A program made the translations under genes and the position numbers. Positions 10,001-17,066 of a DNA stretch of 38,826 nucleotides are shown piece by piece. Origin of the DNA: Colwellia sp. (GTDB taxonomy: Bacteria; Pseudomonadota; Gammaproteobacteria; Enterobacterales; Alteromonadaceae); assembly GCA_022969175.1 (NCBI GenBank), contig JALJPB010000041.1:1-38826 (forward strand), given 5' to 3'. Each line of letters opens with the position of its first letter. Position 1 is the stretch's first letter. The notes under the pieces were generated by a model. The model did no database searches. It saw nothing but the letters and a program-made list of their open reading frames with translations, and was not told the DNA's origin.

Positions 10001-10060
10001 GCTCCAACGGCTTTCCAAGCGCCACGCTCTGTGCAGTTTACAGCTCGTTACCGTTTCTAA
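7013..10060 (+). CDS. Oar-like TonB-dependent outer-membrane receptor with carboxypeptidase-regulatory domain
   Basis: 1015 residues. The ATG at 7013 is chosen because GGGAG lies 5 nt upstream; the frame extends six codons further. A signal peptide (ALA-rich, cleaved near SFA-A, about residue 30) is followed by a carboxypeptidase-regulatory-like beta domain (about 33-105; GSIYGQAKEGAVITFKN, SVPPGVYEV), a plug domain (about 120-235; IELLPVGRNTTAIALLTPG, VKTGGYGAEFGRSLGGV) and a 22-strand-type barrel ending in the aromatic C-terminus ARYRF. This is the Oar family layout of large-substrate receptors. No classical TonB box was identified with confidence. It is followed by a strong terminator, so it is probably monocistronic. 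The TonB2-type operon 1.5 kb downstream could energise it. Ligand unknown (peptide or glycan equally possible). Confidence 0.92.
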   Translation: MRNTNIKRSFNRSLAAIAVGTILATSTMSFAASNTTGSIYGQAKEGAVITFKNRDTGLSRSITITDNGRFNFKSVPPGVYEVTTSNGSTRVVQVVVGTGSSVIFTQDDTEVITVTGSVLSVIDTSSVESTRVFTQDQIELLPVGRNTTAIALLTPGTVPGDPTFGNLPSFGGSSVAENGYYIDGFDVTNIRSFLSFATIPFDAISQTQVKTGGYGAEFGRSLGGVTNTIIKSGTNDWKFGASVYYTPDSLRGDYQDVEDLNQTDGTLTVYQSDFTRTSLEYNFSAGGPIIEDTLFVYANIMMQNDEREYFNRVDSNTREVSTPNGLIKLDWYITDDHIINATYIQNETDVDRVFYENPEDAVYTGQHGEETTRYTEENGGSIFVVNYTGHITDDLSVSVMYGQLEDLWANKVPRNPDPEAALCARAIDTTGDLTWGNRVNVGCWNTAQSNVSDPEPESARDERESFKIDLDYTWEDHTFRVGYNSEEFTSYTLGTQYTGGVYYRYFESAEKNGGVINRVDLPYGTQAVRVITNDVKSGSFQVDNSAFYIEDSWQVNDEWMVYLGLRNETFTNYAENGDIFVEADGLIAPRLGFSWDVNGDSTAKVYGTLGRYYIPIAGNTNIRATRLQSGGTNYYHVDGFDEATGLPINQGAAIGTGFFDNQVPDPRVIAVTDLDPMHQDELILGYQQELGNDWTGGVKLMYRKIQDGMDDFCAHDGFYQWGLDQGYAMANEANDWHTPEGGFDVGSMQGCIMINPGKTINIFADTNGDGEVQEISVDNSYFGLPEYKRSYKGLEFTLEKAWSDDWYVNLSYVWSKSEGNIEGYVNSTLGQEDPGATQDFDHKRFQDGSDGYLPNDRRHVLKGYGAYKITDELTFTANVNLSSGTPLSCNGFIPLEGMMTGDGSTVYDAPNFDQYGASTFYCASESGTPELSSRGAYGRTEWTYMVDAGLSYMPTWAEGLTLQVDVFNLFDFDEAVQFNQQKDFDKGSPKINPNFLAPTAFQAPRSVQFTARYRF

Positions 10061-10117
10061 GCTAGTGATAATAAGTTAAGTGCAAACTTAGCTGATATAT
10101 CCTAGAAGTTATTCAAA

Positions 10118-10143
10118 GCTCCAACAGTTGTTGGGGCTTTTTT
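10118..10143 (+). terminator. Rho-independent terminator of the Oar-like receptor gene
   Basis: GCTCCAACA pairs with TGTTGGGGC (one G-T wobble) and is followed directly by six T. It lies 57 nt after the receptor stop codon. Confidence 0.88.
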
Positions 10144-10615
10144 ATTGCCTAGTGAAAAATAAAAAGGATACAATTTATATCATGAAGGATGATTAGGATG
10201 ATGAAAATATAGTAAAACCCTGAAACTTGAAATATTGACATTTCGATGCTTTCTATTGAAGTTCAATACATTAGTTAATGTCCTTATTTTCAATTGTTTA
10301 TAAGCTCTGCTATCTTCATGCGCTGGTTGTAGTCTTAAAATGTTTTGTATCTTACCTTTTAGCCATTAATCAACATTATTCTTATAATCAAATAACTGAT
10401 AACGTTTTATTCCATCAGTTAAGTGTGAACAATAAACTTACCGTCAAGACTCGGCTGGTCAGTTCAATATCGATGTGAATCTACTTCACTATAAGCGTGC
10501 CAATGAAATTTGATTTAAATTTATGGCTATTGTTAGTTCTGAGCATCTTTATTTTGGAAGGGAATGTCTATAAGTCGAAAGTCTATAAAGTTATTAATTG
10601 CGTTTTCTTATACTA

Positions 10616-10963
10616 TTAATGTTCGGTTTCGGTTGTCAATAATAGTGTATTGGTTAACTTTATTATTTTTACACCTCCTGTTCTAAAGTTAAGGAACTTA
10701 ATATCAATTTGACCATGACGGCATAGTTCTGATTGCCAATAACGATTAAATTCAGCTTTAGAGAGTTTTGCTATGTTTGGTAAGTCAAATTATCAAGAAA
10801 GACATTAAATTTTTTGGTATATCACCCTTTGTTATTATTAAATAAACTGGGCACCATTTTTATCATCAATCATCAATCATCAATCATTTTCCTTTTTTAT
10901 CCATTTTGCATCAGCTGCTAAAATAGCGGTATACATTTGAGATCTTTCTGATCTTCTACCCAT
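10616..10963 (-). pseudogene. Possible decayed minus-strand gene in two pieces
   Basis: Read on the minus strand, 10963-10880 encodes a 27-codon piece beginning MGRRSERSQMYTAILAADAK. After a stop and a heptamer repeat, 10789-10616 encodes 57 codons including LPNIAKLSKAEFNRYWQ and FLNFRTGGVKI. Both have ordinary protein-like composition, unlike the surrounding AT-rich DNA, and they are separated by stops in all frames. I read this as one inactivated gene, perhaps a transposase or other accessory protein; the family is not recognised. Confidence 0.3.
10862..10887. repeat. Heptanucleotide tandem repeat (ATCATCA x3.7)
   Basis: Three full copies of ATCATCA plus ATCAT lie inside the decayed region. 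A simple-sequence tract of this type can arise by replication slippage. Confidence 0.85.
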
Positions 10964-11230
10964 GATTTTCAGTTTTCAGTTTATATATTGATGATTCTAA
11001 ATATTGATAAACTGACTGCAATAATTAAATTACTCCATAAGCTGTCGAGCGAAGTCGATATTCTTATAATTAGGCTTTTTTAAGCAGTAATTGTTGAAAA
11101 TATTATTAAATGAGGATTTGTTTTAATTTGTTTTATTTTAATCTGTTGGTTTTATTGGATTTGTTTGTTTTGTTTTTGGTTTTTATATTTTTATATTTGA
11201 TTAAATAAAGTTGCTGAAGCAGGGCGGGGA

Positions 11231-11261
11231 GATGAGTGATAAAAAGTTTTTATCACTCATC
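11231..11261. repeat. 31-nt near-perfect palindrome
   Basis: GATGAGTGATAAAAA, a central G, then the exact reverse complement. There is no T run after it on the plus strand, so a classical terminator is unlikely. It lies 360 nt upstream of the TonB-operon start. It could be a repeat-element remnant or a regulator site. Confidence 0.7.
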
Positions 11262-11485
11262 TGGAAATTAAATTTGACTTACTACGAAGTAATTAGTAAA
11301 ACATACCCTAGTAATATTTTTATCGTCATTTTTAGCTGTTTTGTTTAAGTAATAATCAAAAAAGACCATGACTACATTTTTTATACAAAATGTAATTAAC
11401 TTTTTACATGATATTTTTTATTTATTACTGATTTATTACTGAAAGTTAAGTAAAAATAAATAAAACAGCCTTTTAACGTCACGTC

Positions 11486-11515
11486 TTGACAGATTGGCTG
11501 TCGTTTGGGAATATT
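11486..11515 (+). promoter_or_regulatory. Candidate promoter of the TonB operon
   Basis: A perfect -35 hexamer TTGACA (11486-11491) is followed 18 nt later by AATATT (11510-11515), a 4/6 match to the -10 consensus. ACAGCC (11465-11470) and GGCTGT (11495-11500) form a short inverted repeat around the -35 that could be an operator. A leader of about 100 nt is implied. Confidence 0.3.
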
Positions 11516-11624
11516 GCTAGGTTGTATTCTAGATAAATATAAACTTTAATAAGTAACAAATTCGTACAAATTGCGGTAACAAGTTTAATTGTTATCAAAG
11601 TTAAATTTCATATGGTTGGGAACT

Positions 11625-12404
11625 ATGTCGAAAGTAAACAAAAAAAGCCTTATCGCCTCAGCGATAGTTGGCGCACTTACATTAGCTGGTAGCAATATTG
11701 CTGCCGCGGATGCTTTAACAGATCTTCAAAAGTCTGAAGCTAAAATCTTTTCAGATGCAGCTAAATCGCAAAAGAGAGTTGATAGTATTTATGAACAAAC
11801 TATCGATTTGCTTGGTGAATATCGAATCACCGTTGCTGATGCTGAAGTCTTGAAAGGTTATAACGATCATGTTCAACTTATGGTTAATGACCAAAAATTG
11901 AATATTACTTCTTTACAAGAGCAAATAGATTATATCGATACCGTCAAGCAAGGTGTTGTACCTTTGATGTACAAAATGATCGATGCCTTAGAGAAATTTG
12001 TTGATCTTGATGTACCAATGGACATTGAACGTCGTAAAGAGCGTGTCGAAGGTTTACGTACAGTAATGGCTAATTCTAACGTACCAGTATCAGAGCAATT
12101 TCGTGTAGTGCTTGAAGCTTACGAGATTGAAGCAGGTTACGGTAATGTTTTTGATGCTTATCAAGGTGAACTTGATTTAGGCGACCGTATAATTACTGCT
12201 GACTTTGTTCATATGGGCCGTGTAGTACTTGTGGCGCAGTCATTAGATTTTAAAAATGCTTGGGTATGGAATAACAATACCCGTACTTGGGATGAATTAG
12301 GCGAAGAATACTTTAAGCCTATCAAAGACGCTATCGCTATGGCTCGTAAACAACTTCCTAAGAATCTAACTAAGTTACCAGTATTTGCAGCAGGAGCTAA
12401 ATAA
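11625..12404 (+). CDS. DUF3450 periplasmic coiled-coil protein of the TonB2-type operon
   Basis: 259 residues from the ATG at 11625 (TTGGGA upstream); an in-frame TTG at 11589 gives a longer, less plausible N-terminus. The signal peptide is cleaved near AAA-DA (about residue 28). The mature part is mostly charged helix/coiled coil (QKSEAKIFSDAAKSQKRVDSIYEQ, then ERRKERVEGLRTVM) and ends in a short globular segment with WVWNNNTRTWDELGEEYF, all typical of DUF3450. Such proteins precede the ExbB-like TtpC gene in Shewanella/Colwellia TonB2 operons. Its stop overlaps the next start by one base (TAATG), indicating translational coupling. It probably helps the system span the periplasm; the mechanism is unknown. 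Confidence 0.9.
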   Translation: MSKVNKKSLIASAIVGALTLAGSNIAAADALTDLQKSEAKIFSDAAKSQKRVDSIYEQTIDLLGEYRITVADAEVLKGYNDHVQLMVNDQKLNITSLQEQIDYIDTVKQGVVPLMYKMIDALEKFVDLDVPMDIERRKERVEGLRTVMANSNVPVSEQFRVVLEAYEIEAGYGNVFDAYQGELDLGDRIITADFVHMGRVVLVAQSLDFKNAWVWNNNTRTWDELGEEYFKPIKDAIAMARKQLPKNLTKLPVFAAGAK

Positions 12405-13753
12405 TGAAAAAAATTATTAATTTTGTAATGCTTGCCGCATCAATGACTGCAGGTGTTGTCGCAACAGCAAATGCAAATCAGTTAGATGATTTATTAAAAC
12501 AAGTAAAAGCAGATCGTGTATCTGAAGCGAAACTAGATAAAAAACGTGAAGCTGAATTTAAAGCCGCTCGTGCTGATAAACAAGCTTTATTAACTAAAGC
12601 AAAAAAAGAACTCGCTAGTCAAAACGTGCGTAACAAACGTTTAACTCAAGAGTATTCTGCAAATGAAATAACATTAGCACAAAAAGAGCAAGAACTTGAC
12701 ACAGCTCAAGGTACTTTAGGTCAAATGTTTGGTGTGAGTCGTGGTGCTGCAGCTGATGCATATGGTGCAATTTCAACGTCAATTGTAAGCGCTGAATTCC
12801 CAGGTCGTGGAGAAGCTCTAAGTAGAATCGCTAACTCTAAAAAAATACCACTATTAGAAGATTTAGAAGAGTTATGGTTTGCCCTTCAAACTGAAATGAC
12901 TGAGTCTGGTAAAGTTTCACAATTTACTGCAGATGTGAACCAGCTTGACGGCTCTACAACAACTGAAACCATCACTCGTATCGGTGCGTTTAACTTAGTC
13001 TATGAAGGTGGTTACTTAAATTATAATTCAGGCCTAGGTCTAGTTCAGCCATTAGCAAAACAACCGGCAAGCCATATTGAAAGCTCTGCTGCAGACTTTT
13101 TTGCAACAACTTCTGGTTACTCTCCTTTATATATTGATCCATCTCGTGGCGGTATTTTAGCCCTTGAAACTCGTAAGAAAACGGTAATGGAATTCTACCA
13201 TCAAGGTAAACAAGTTGGTTATGTAATCACGGTATTATTAATCATCGGTTTCATGATCGCTCTTGAACGTATGATTGTTCTTTCTACTATGCAGTCTAGA
13301 ATGAAGGCACAACAGAAAAACCTTTCTAATCCAAATACTGGCAACCCTCTAGGTCGTTTATTAAAAGTATATCAAGACAACAAAACTGTTGATGCTGAAA
13401 CTCTTGAGTTAAAACTAGATGAAGCGATTCTTCGAGAAACTCCAACGGTTGACCGTGGTATTAACTTAATTAAGATGTTTGCTGCTATGGCGCCACTGTT
13501 AGGTTTATTAGGTACAGTTGTTGGTATGATCATGACTTTCCAAACCATTACTTTGTTTGGTACTGGCGACCCGAAAATTATGGCAGGTAATATCTCTTTA
13601 GCACTTGTCACAACGGCTTTAGGTTTAATTGCAGCTCTACCATTAATTTTAGTACACAGTATTATTTCTTCAAAAGCAAAAGCTGTACTTCATAAATTAG
13701 ACGAGCAAAGTGTTGGCCTTATCGCAGAGCTTGCTGAGAAGGAGTCTCAATAA
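12404..13753 (+). CDS. TtpC-like MotA/TolQ/ExbB proton-channel family protein with periplasmic coiled coil
   Basis: 449 residues. A cleavable signal (MKKIINFVMLAASMTAGVVATANA) precedes a long coiled coil (about 26-100, rich in Lys/Glu/Ala/Gln) and a periplasmic globular part. A transmembrane segment follows at about 270-291 (VGYVITVLLIIGFMIALERM), then the MotA/TolQ/ExbB domain with two helices (MFAAMAPLLGLLGTVVGMIMTF and ISLALVTTALGLIAALPLILVHSII). The extended N-terminus distinguishes it from ordinary ExbB and matches TtpC of Vibrio TonB2 systems, where it is required for energy transfer. It overlaps both neighbours by one base (TAATG at each end). Confidence 0.9.
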   Translation: MKKIINFVMLAASMTAGVVATANANQLDDLLKQVKADRVSEAKLDKKREAEFKAARADKQALLTKAKKELASQNVRNKRLTQEYSANEITLAQKEQELDTAQGTLGQMFGVSRGAAADAYGAISTSIVSAEFPGRGEALSRIANSKKIPLLEDLEELWFALQTEMTESGKVSQFTADVNQLDGSTTTETITRIGAFNLVYEGGYLNYNSGLGLVQPLAKQPASHIESSAADFFATTSGYSPLYIDPSRGGILALETRKKTVMEFYHQGKQVGYVITVLLIIGFMIALERMIVLSTMQSRMKAQQKNLSNPNTGNPLGRLLKVYQDNKTVDAETLELKLDEAILRETPTVDRGINLIKMFAAMAPLLGLLGTVVGMIMTFQTITLFGTGDPKIMAGNISLALVTTALGLIAALPLILVHSIISSKAKAVLHKLDEQSVGLIAELAEKESQ

Positions 13754-14277
13754 TGTTAGCCCTGATAGAAATTTGGGAATCTGTCAGGAGTTTTCTAGCG
13801 ACCGGCGGTAATGTATTATACTTTGTCGCCTTAGCTCTTTTTTTGATGTGGATGTTAATGGTAGAGCGTTACTACTTCCTTAACAAAGAATATCCATCTA
13901 TACGAGAAAAGATTGTTGCTCGTTGGGAAGCTCGTGAAGATACTACTTCATGGTATGCGCATCGGATCAGAGAAACTTGGATTTCCGAAGCAAATGAAAT
14001 GCTTGAACAGAATATGCTCACAATTAGAACCTTAGTGGCCATGTGCCCATTAATTGGTTTGTTAGGTACGGTAACAGGTATGATTGGCGTTTTTGAAGTC
14101 ATGGCTGAACAAGGTACAGGTAACCCTCGATTGATGGCTGCAGGCATATCAATGGCGACGATACCTACAATGGCAGGCATGGTTGCCGCATTGTCCGGAG
14201 TGTTTTTCAGTTCAAGATTAGACGCTAAAGTTAAAATGGCAAAGGCTAAACTGGTTGACAGTTTACCTCATCACTAG
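13753..14277 (+). CDS. exbB: ExbB2-like MotA/TolQ/ExbB proton-channel protein
   Basis: 174 residues, the short ExbB2 form. The N-terminal membrane helix (VLYFVALALFLMWMLMVERYYF) is followed by a cytoplasmic loop and two helices (LVAMCPLIGLLGTVTGMIGVFEVMAEQG and MAAGISMATIPTMAGMVAALSGVFFSS), the canonical proton-channel region. With ExbD it forms the inner-membrane motor using proton-motive force to drive TonB. One-base overlap with the upstream gene; 12 nt to exbD, with AGAGAGAT as the ribosome site. Confidence 0.93.
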   Translation: MLALIEIWESVRSFLATGGNVLYFVALALFLMWMLMVERYYFLNKEYPSIREKIVARWEAREDTTSWYAHRIRETWISEANEMLEQNMLTIRTLVAMCPLIGLLGTVTGMIGVFEVMAEQGTGNPRLMAAGISMATIPTMAGMVAALSGVFFSSRLDAKVKMAKAKLVDSLPHH

Positions 14278-14289
14278 AGAGATAATCGA

Positions 14290-14694
14290 ATGGCACGTAA
14301 ACATAATCGTGAAGAAGAAGAAGCAATGATTGATATGACGCCGATGTTAGATATCGTCTTCATCATGTTGATATTCTTTATTGTAACCACTTCTTTTGTT
14401 AAAGAAGCTGGTATTGAAGTAAATAAACCTAAGGCTGCAAATCAAACCAAGCAAAAAAATGCCAATATATTTATTGGTATTAGAGATACCGGTGAGATTT
14501 GGATTGATAAGCGTCGTGTAGACATCGAACTTGTAGGTTCTACAATTGAAAAATTGTTAGCCGAGCAGCCGACCGATGTTATTATTATCCAAGCTGACAA
14601 AGCCTCTAAACATGGTGATGTTGTTGAAGTGATGGATGCAATCAAGGCAGCGGGTAGTAATCTTAGAATATCTATTGCTGCAGCGAAGGGGTAG
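14290..14694 (+). CDS. exbD: ExbD2-like biopolymer transport protein
   Basis: 134 residues. The short cytoplasmic N-terminus carries DMTPMLDIVFIMLIFFIVTTSF, a single membrane helix with the essential proton-carrying Asp (D21, equivalent to D25 of E. coli ExbD). A periplasmic ExbD/TolR domain follows (IFIGIRDTGEIWIDKRRVD, VIIIQADKASKHGDVVEVMDAI). Three bases separate it from tonB. Length is normal for the family. Confidence 0.95.
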   Translation: MARKHNREEEEAMIDMTPMLDIVFIMLIFFIVTTSFVKEAGIEVNKPKAANQTKQKNANIFIGIRDTGEIWIDKRRVDIELVGSTIEKLLAEQPTDVIIIQADKASKHGDVVEVMDAIKAAGSNLRISIAAAKG

Positions 14695-14697
14695 TTT

Positions 14698-15324
14698 ATG
14701 GTTCGCTTTTTAGTATCAATACTACTAGGGGCGACGGTAACTTTTGCATTATTTTCTTTTATGGCCTTTCTAGTTTCTAGCGGAGATAGAAACCAAGAAG
14801 AAAAATTAGAAGATATAATTGTAGAAGTAAATACTACGCCGCCTAAATCATCGGTTGAATCTCGTCAGCGAGTTCCGCCGCCGCCGCCGCCGCCGCCGCC
14901 ATCGCCGCCTAAAGCACAAGCAGCTGAACCTGAAGCAAATAATAATAACGGTGGTATATCGTTTAATTTGCCAGGTGTACAGTTAGCAAGTGCTTCAAGT
15001 GGCTTATCGGCTCCAGGTGCAGGTTTTGGACGAGACGGTGAAGCTACACCGATTGTTCGTATCGAGCCTAAGTATCCGATACAAGCTGCTAGAGACGGTA
15101 AAGAGGGGTGGGTAAAACTGTCTTTCTCTATTAACAAAATTGGTGGTGTTGAAGACGTTAAGGTTATTGAAGCAAAGCCAAAACGTGTATTTGATAAAGA
15201 AGCTAAACGTGCATTACGTAAGTGGAAATACAAACCTAATGTTGTTGATGGTGTACCTCAAAAGCAAACAGGACTTACTGTGCAATTAGAGTTTACGATG
15301 GCTGGTAAAGGAGGAGGTAAATAA
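14698..15324 (+). CDS. tonB: TonB2-type energy-transduction protein
   Basis: 208 residues. An N-terminal membrane anchor (FLVSILLGATVTFALFSFMAFLV) is followed by a short proline tract of nine Pro encoded mainly by (CCG)8, a Gly/Asn-rich linker and a C-terminal TonB domain (about 118-204; RIEPKYPIQAARDGKEGWVK, FDKEAKRALRKWKYKP). The compact Pro region is typical of TonB2 rather than TonB1. It transmits the ExbBD motor energy to outer-membrane receptors. Its stop overlaps the TPR gene start by one base. Confidence 0.95.
   Translation: MVRFLVSILLGATVTFALFSFMAFLVSSGDRNQEEKLEDIIVEVNTTPPKSSVESRQRVPPPPPPPPPSPPKAQAAEPEANNNNGGISFNLPGVQLASASSGLSAPGAGFGRDGEATPIVRIEPKYPIQAARDGKEGWVKLSFSINKIGGVEDVKVIEAKPKRVFDKEAKRALRKWKYKPNVVDGVPQKQTGLTVQLEFTMAGKGGGK
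14875..14898. repeat. (CCG)8 trinucleotide repeat in tonB
   Basis: Eight uninterrupted CCG codons encode the polyproline tract, followed by CCA TCG CCG CCT. It is strikingly GC-rich within an AT-rich genome. Unit changes would alter tract length without breaking the frame. Confidence 0.95.
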
Positions 15325-16577
15325 TGATGAATAAATTAGCAACTTCTTTAGTTCTAGTGCTTTCTTTTGCCGTTGTACAACTTCCTATGTCTTCAGTTGT
15401 TGAAGCCGCGGGTGCACAAAAGAAAGAAAAACGTAAAACGCAACTTGTTAGCCCTAAAGTTGGTAAAAAAGTAGCAAAAGCATTTGATGCTTATTCTGCT
15501 GAAGACCTTGATGGTGCGTTAGTTATTCTTCAAGAAATATCTGCAAGAAAAGTTTTTGATAAAGCTTATGTGACACGTTTTATGGCTGTGATGTATGCCC
15601 AAAAAGGCGACGAAGTTAAGTCTATTAAGTTTTTAAAAGAAGCTATTGAGCCGGATATTCTTAATGAAGGTGATCAAGGCGAAGCAATTAAGTTGTTAGC
15701 CGATCTGCAAATGCAAACGAAGGACTATAAAGGTGCTTTAGCTAATTATGACAAATGGATGGCGTTTACTGGGAAAGAAGATGCCAATACTTATGTCAAA
15801 ATAACGCAAGCCTACTATGAATTACGTCGTTTAGATAAAATGATAGTACCTGCAGATAAAGCTATTGCGCTTTATGGAGATAAACATAATCAAAACCCAT
15901 ACATTCTAAAAGTAACTTCATTTTATGAACGTAAAATGTATAAAGATGCTGTAGATGTTTTGGAAATTGTTTTACAAATATTTCCTGAAAAACCGCAATG
16001 GTGGACACAGTTAGGCATGTTTTACTTGTTAGTAGAAGATTATAGTAAAGGTGTTCAAACTTTAGACTTAGCTTATAAGCAGGGTTTTCTTGAAAAAGAA
16101 TCACAAATTAAAACTTTAGCTAGTTTGTATTCTCAAAACGAAGCACCTTACAAAGCGGCTATGTTATTAGAGAAAAATATAGCTTCAGGTATAGTTACTC
16201 GTGATGATAAGAACGTGGCAATTATCGCTAATGCATGGCATGCTGCTCAGCACATCGATAAAGCTGCTAAATATTATGGTGAGCTTGCAAAAATGACTGG
16301 TGAAGCCAGACATTACCGTAAGCAAGGCATGTTATTAAAACAAGATGAGCAGTTTTCTGCTGCGATTGTTGCTTTTGATAAAGCGTTAGAGCTTGGTGTT
16401 AAAGGAACAGGTAAAATTTATCAAAGTATTGCTGAATCATACTTCTATCTAGAGAAGTATAAACCTGCTTACGCAGCGATTAAAAAAGCAATGAAAGATC
16501 CTAAGTCACGTAAAGCGGCTCGGGGTTGGGTAAGCTTTATTAAAGATACTGCAGTTCGTAAAAAGGTATCAATTTAG
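15324..16577 (+). CDS. TPR-repeat periplasmic protein of the TonB2-type operon
   Basis: 417 residues, with two adjacent ATG codons (15324, 15327); the first overlaps the tonB stop as TAATG. A signal peptide is cleaved after VEA-A (about residue 29). The mature protein is made of helix-turn-helix TPR-like repeats, for example AFDAYSAEDLDGALVILQEI, LQMQTKDYKGALANYDKWM, KQDEQFSAAIVAFDKALELG and AESYFYLEKYKPAYAAIKKA. TPR genes end TonB2-type operons in Shewanella and Colwellia. It probably scaffolds partners in the periplasm. A terminator follows within 24 nt. Confidence 0.88.
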   Translation: MMNKLATSLVLVLSFAVVQLPMSSVVEAAGAQKKEKRKTQLVSPKVGKKVAKAFDAYSAEDLDGALVILQEISARKVFDKAYVTRFMAVMYAQKGDEVKSIKFLKEAIEPDILNEGDQGEAIKLLADLQMQTKDYKGALANYDKWMAFTGKEDANTYVKITQAYYELRRLDKMIVPADKAIALYGDKHNQNPYILKVTSFYERKMYKDAVDVLEIVLQIFPEKPQWWTQLGMFYLLVEDYSKGVQTLDLAYKQGFLEKESQIKTLASLYSQNEAPYKAAMLLEKNIASGIVTRDDKNVAIIANAWHAAQHIDKAAKYYGELAKMTGEARHYRKQGMLLKQDEQFSAAIVAFDKALELGVKGTGKIYQSIAESYFYLEKYKPAYAAIKKAMKDPKSRKAARGWVSFIKDTAVRKKVSI

Positions 16578-16600
16578 TTTTCTTAAATAATGATGCAATT

Positions 16601-16627
16601 AAAAAACCAGCTTTTGCTGGTTTTTTT
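16601..16627 (+). terminator. Rho-independent terminator of the TonB2-type operon
   Basis: CCAGC-TTTT-GCTGG stem-loop flanked by six A and seven T, so it could work in both directions. It ends the six-gene operon. Confidence 0.92.
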
Positions 16628-17066
16628 ATATCTAAAATTTAGCTGACTAAACTCTTTTTATATATTCTGATTTCAGAGTATTGGAGAAAACTATTGATTA
16701 ACTGCTAGAGTTTCACTTTATTACTTACGTTTTGTTAAATATTCATTTAGTAGAGAAATAGAAAGTTTTGGCATATTCATGCTTAATAACGTTTAATAAA
16801 TTTGTTAAGACTAATGTACTAATTAATACATCAAGTTATGTGTTTATAATTGTTTGCTGCAATTTTTTTAATCACATGTAGGTCTTGTACTGCGTTAATA
16901 AGCAGAAGAACATGCAGTAAGCTTAGATACTTCAGGTACACTCACAATAAGTGGTTGCCTTGCTTATAGCGGATGTAATTACATTCTTTATAGGCATTAG
17001 CTCGCTTTAGTTGGACTCAGGCTTAGTGCAAAACCAGTTTCGATGGCTGTTATTATTTTATTAAAC
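16628..17066. other. Intergenic region without a recognised gene
   Basis: No plausible coding frame or tRNA was seen between the TonB-operon terminator and the dusC stop. It contains an imperfect palindrome at 16961-16996 centred on ATGTAATTACAT with outer arms TGCTTATA/TATAGGCA. Confidence 0.5.
16961..16996. repeat. Imperfect 36-nt palindrome
   Basis: Inner 12-bp palindrome ATGTAATTACAT, unmatched 4-nt segments, then 8-nt outer arms with one mismatch, all about a common centre at 16978.5. It lies 70 nt downstream of the dusC stop. Function unknown. Confidence 0.55.

Larger units (their letters stand above)
10144..11624. other. 1.5-kb gap with gene remnants, T-rich tract and palindrome
   Basis: No intact recognisable gene. 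A 66-codon plus-strand frame (10278-10478) shows a possible frameshift near 10443: its tail NNKLTV continues sensibly in another frame as QDSAGQFNIDVNLLHYKRA, suggesting a decayed gene. Two minus-strand scraps (10616-10963) also look coding. A 38-codon hydrophobic frame lies at 10503-10619 (MKFDLNLWLLLVLS) without a clear ribosome site. From about 11100 to 11205 the plus strand is strongly T/G biased and carries nothing I recognise. The 3' end carries the leader of the TonB operon. Confidence 0.5.

Noticed and set aside
10278..10478. 66-residue hydrophobic plus-strand frame as an intact gene
   Set aside because: No ribosome site, odd composition, and its tail appears to be part of a frameshifted remnant.
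10862..10887. Short tandem repeats as a possible CRISPR
   Set aside because: Units are 7 bp with no spacers and no cas genes nearby; it is a simple-sequence tract.
14865..15233. Minus-strand open frame of 122 codons opposite tonB
   Set aside because: It is a mirror of the TonB frame with a poly-Gly start from the CCG repeat and no ribosome site; tonB is certain on the plus strand.
16900..17060. Possible tRNA or small RNA before dusC
   Set aside because: No cloverleaf arms or T-loop consensus could be formed; only an imperfect palindrome is supported.
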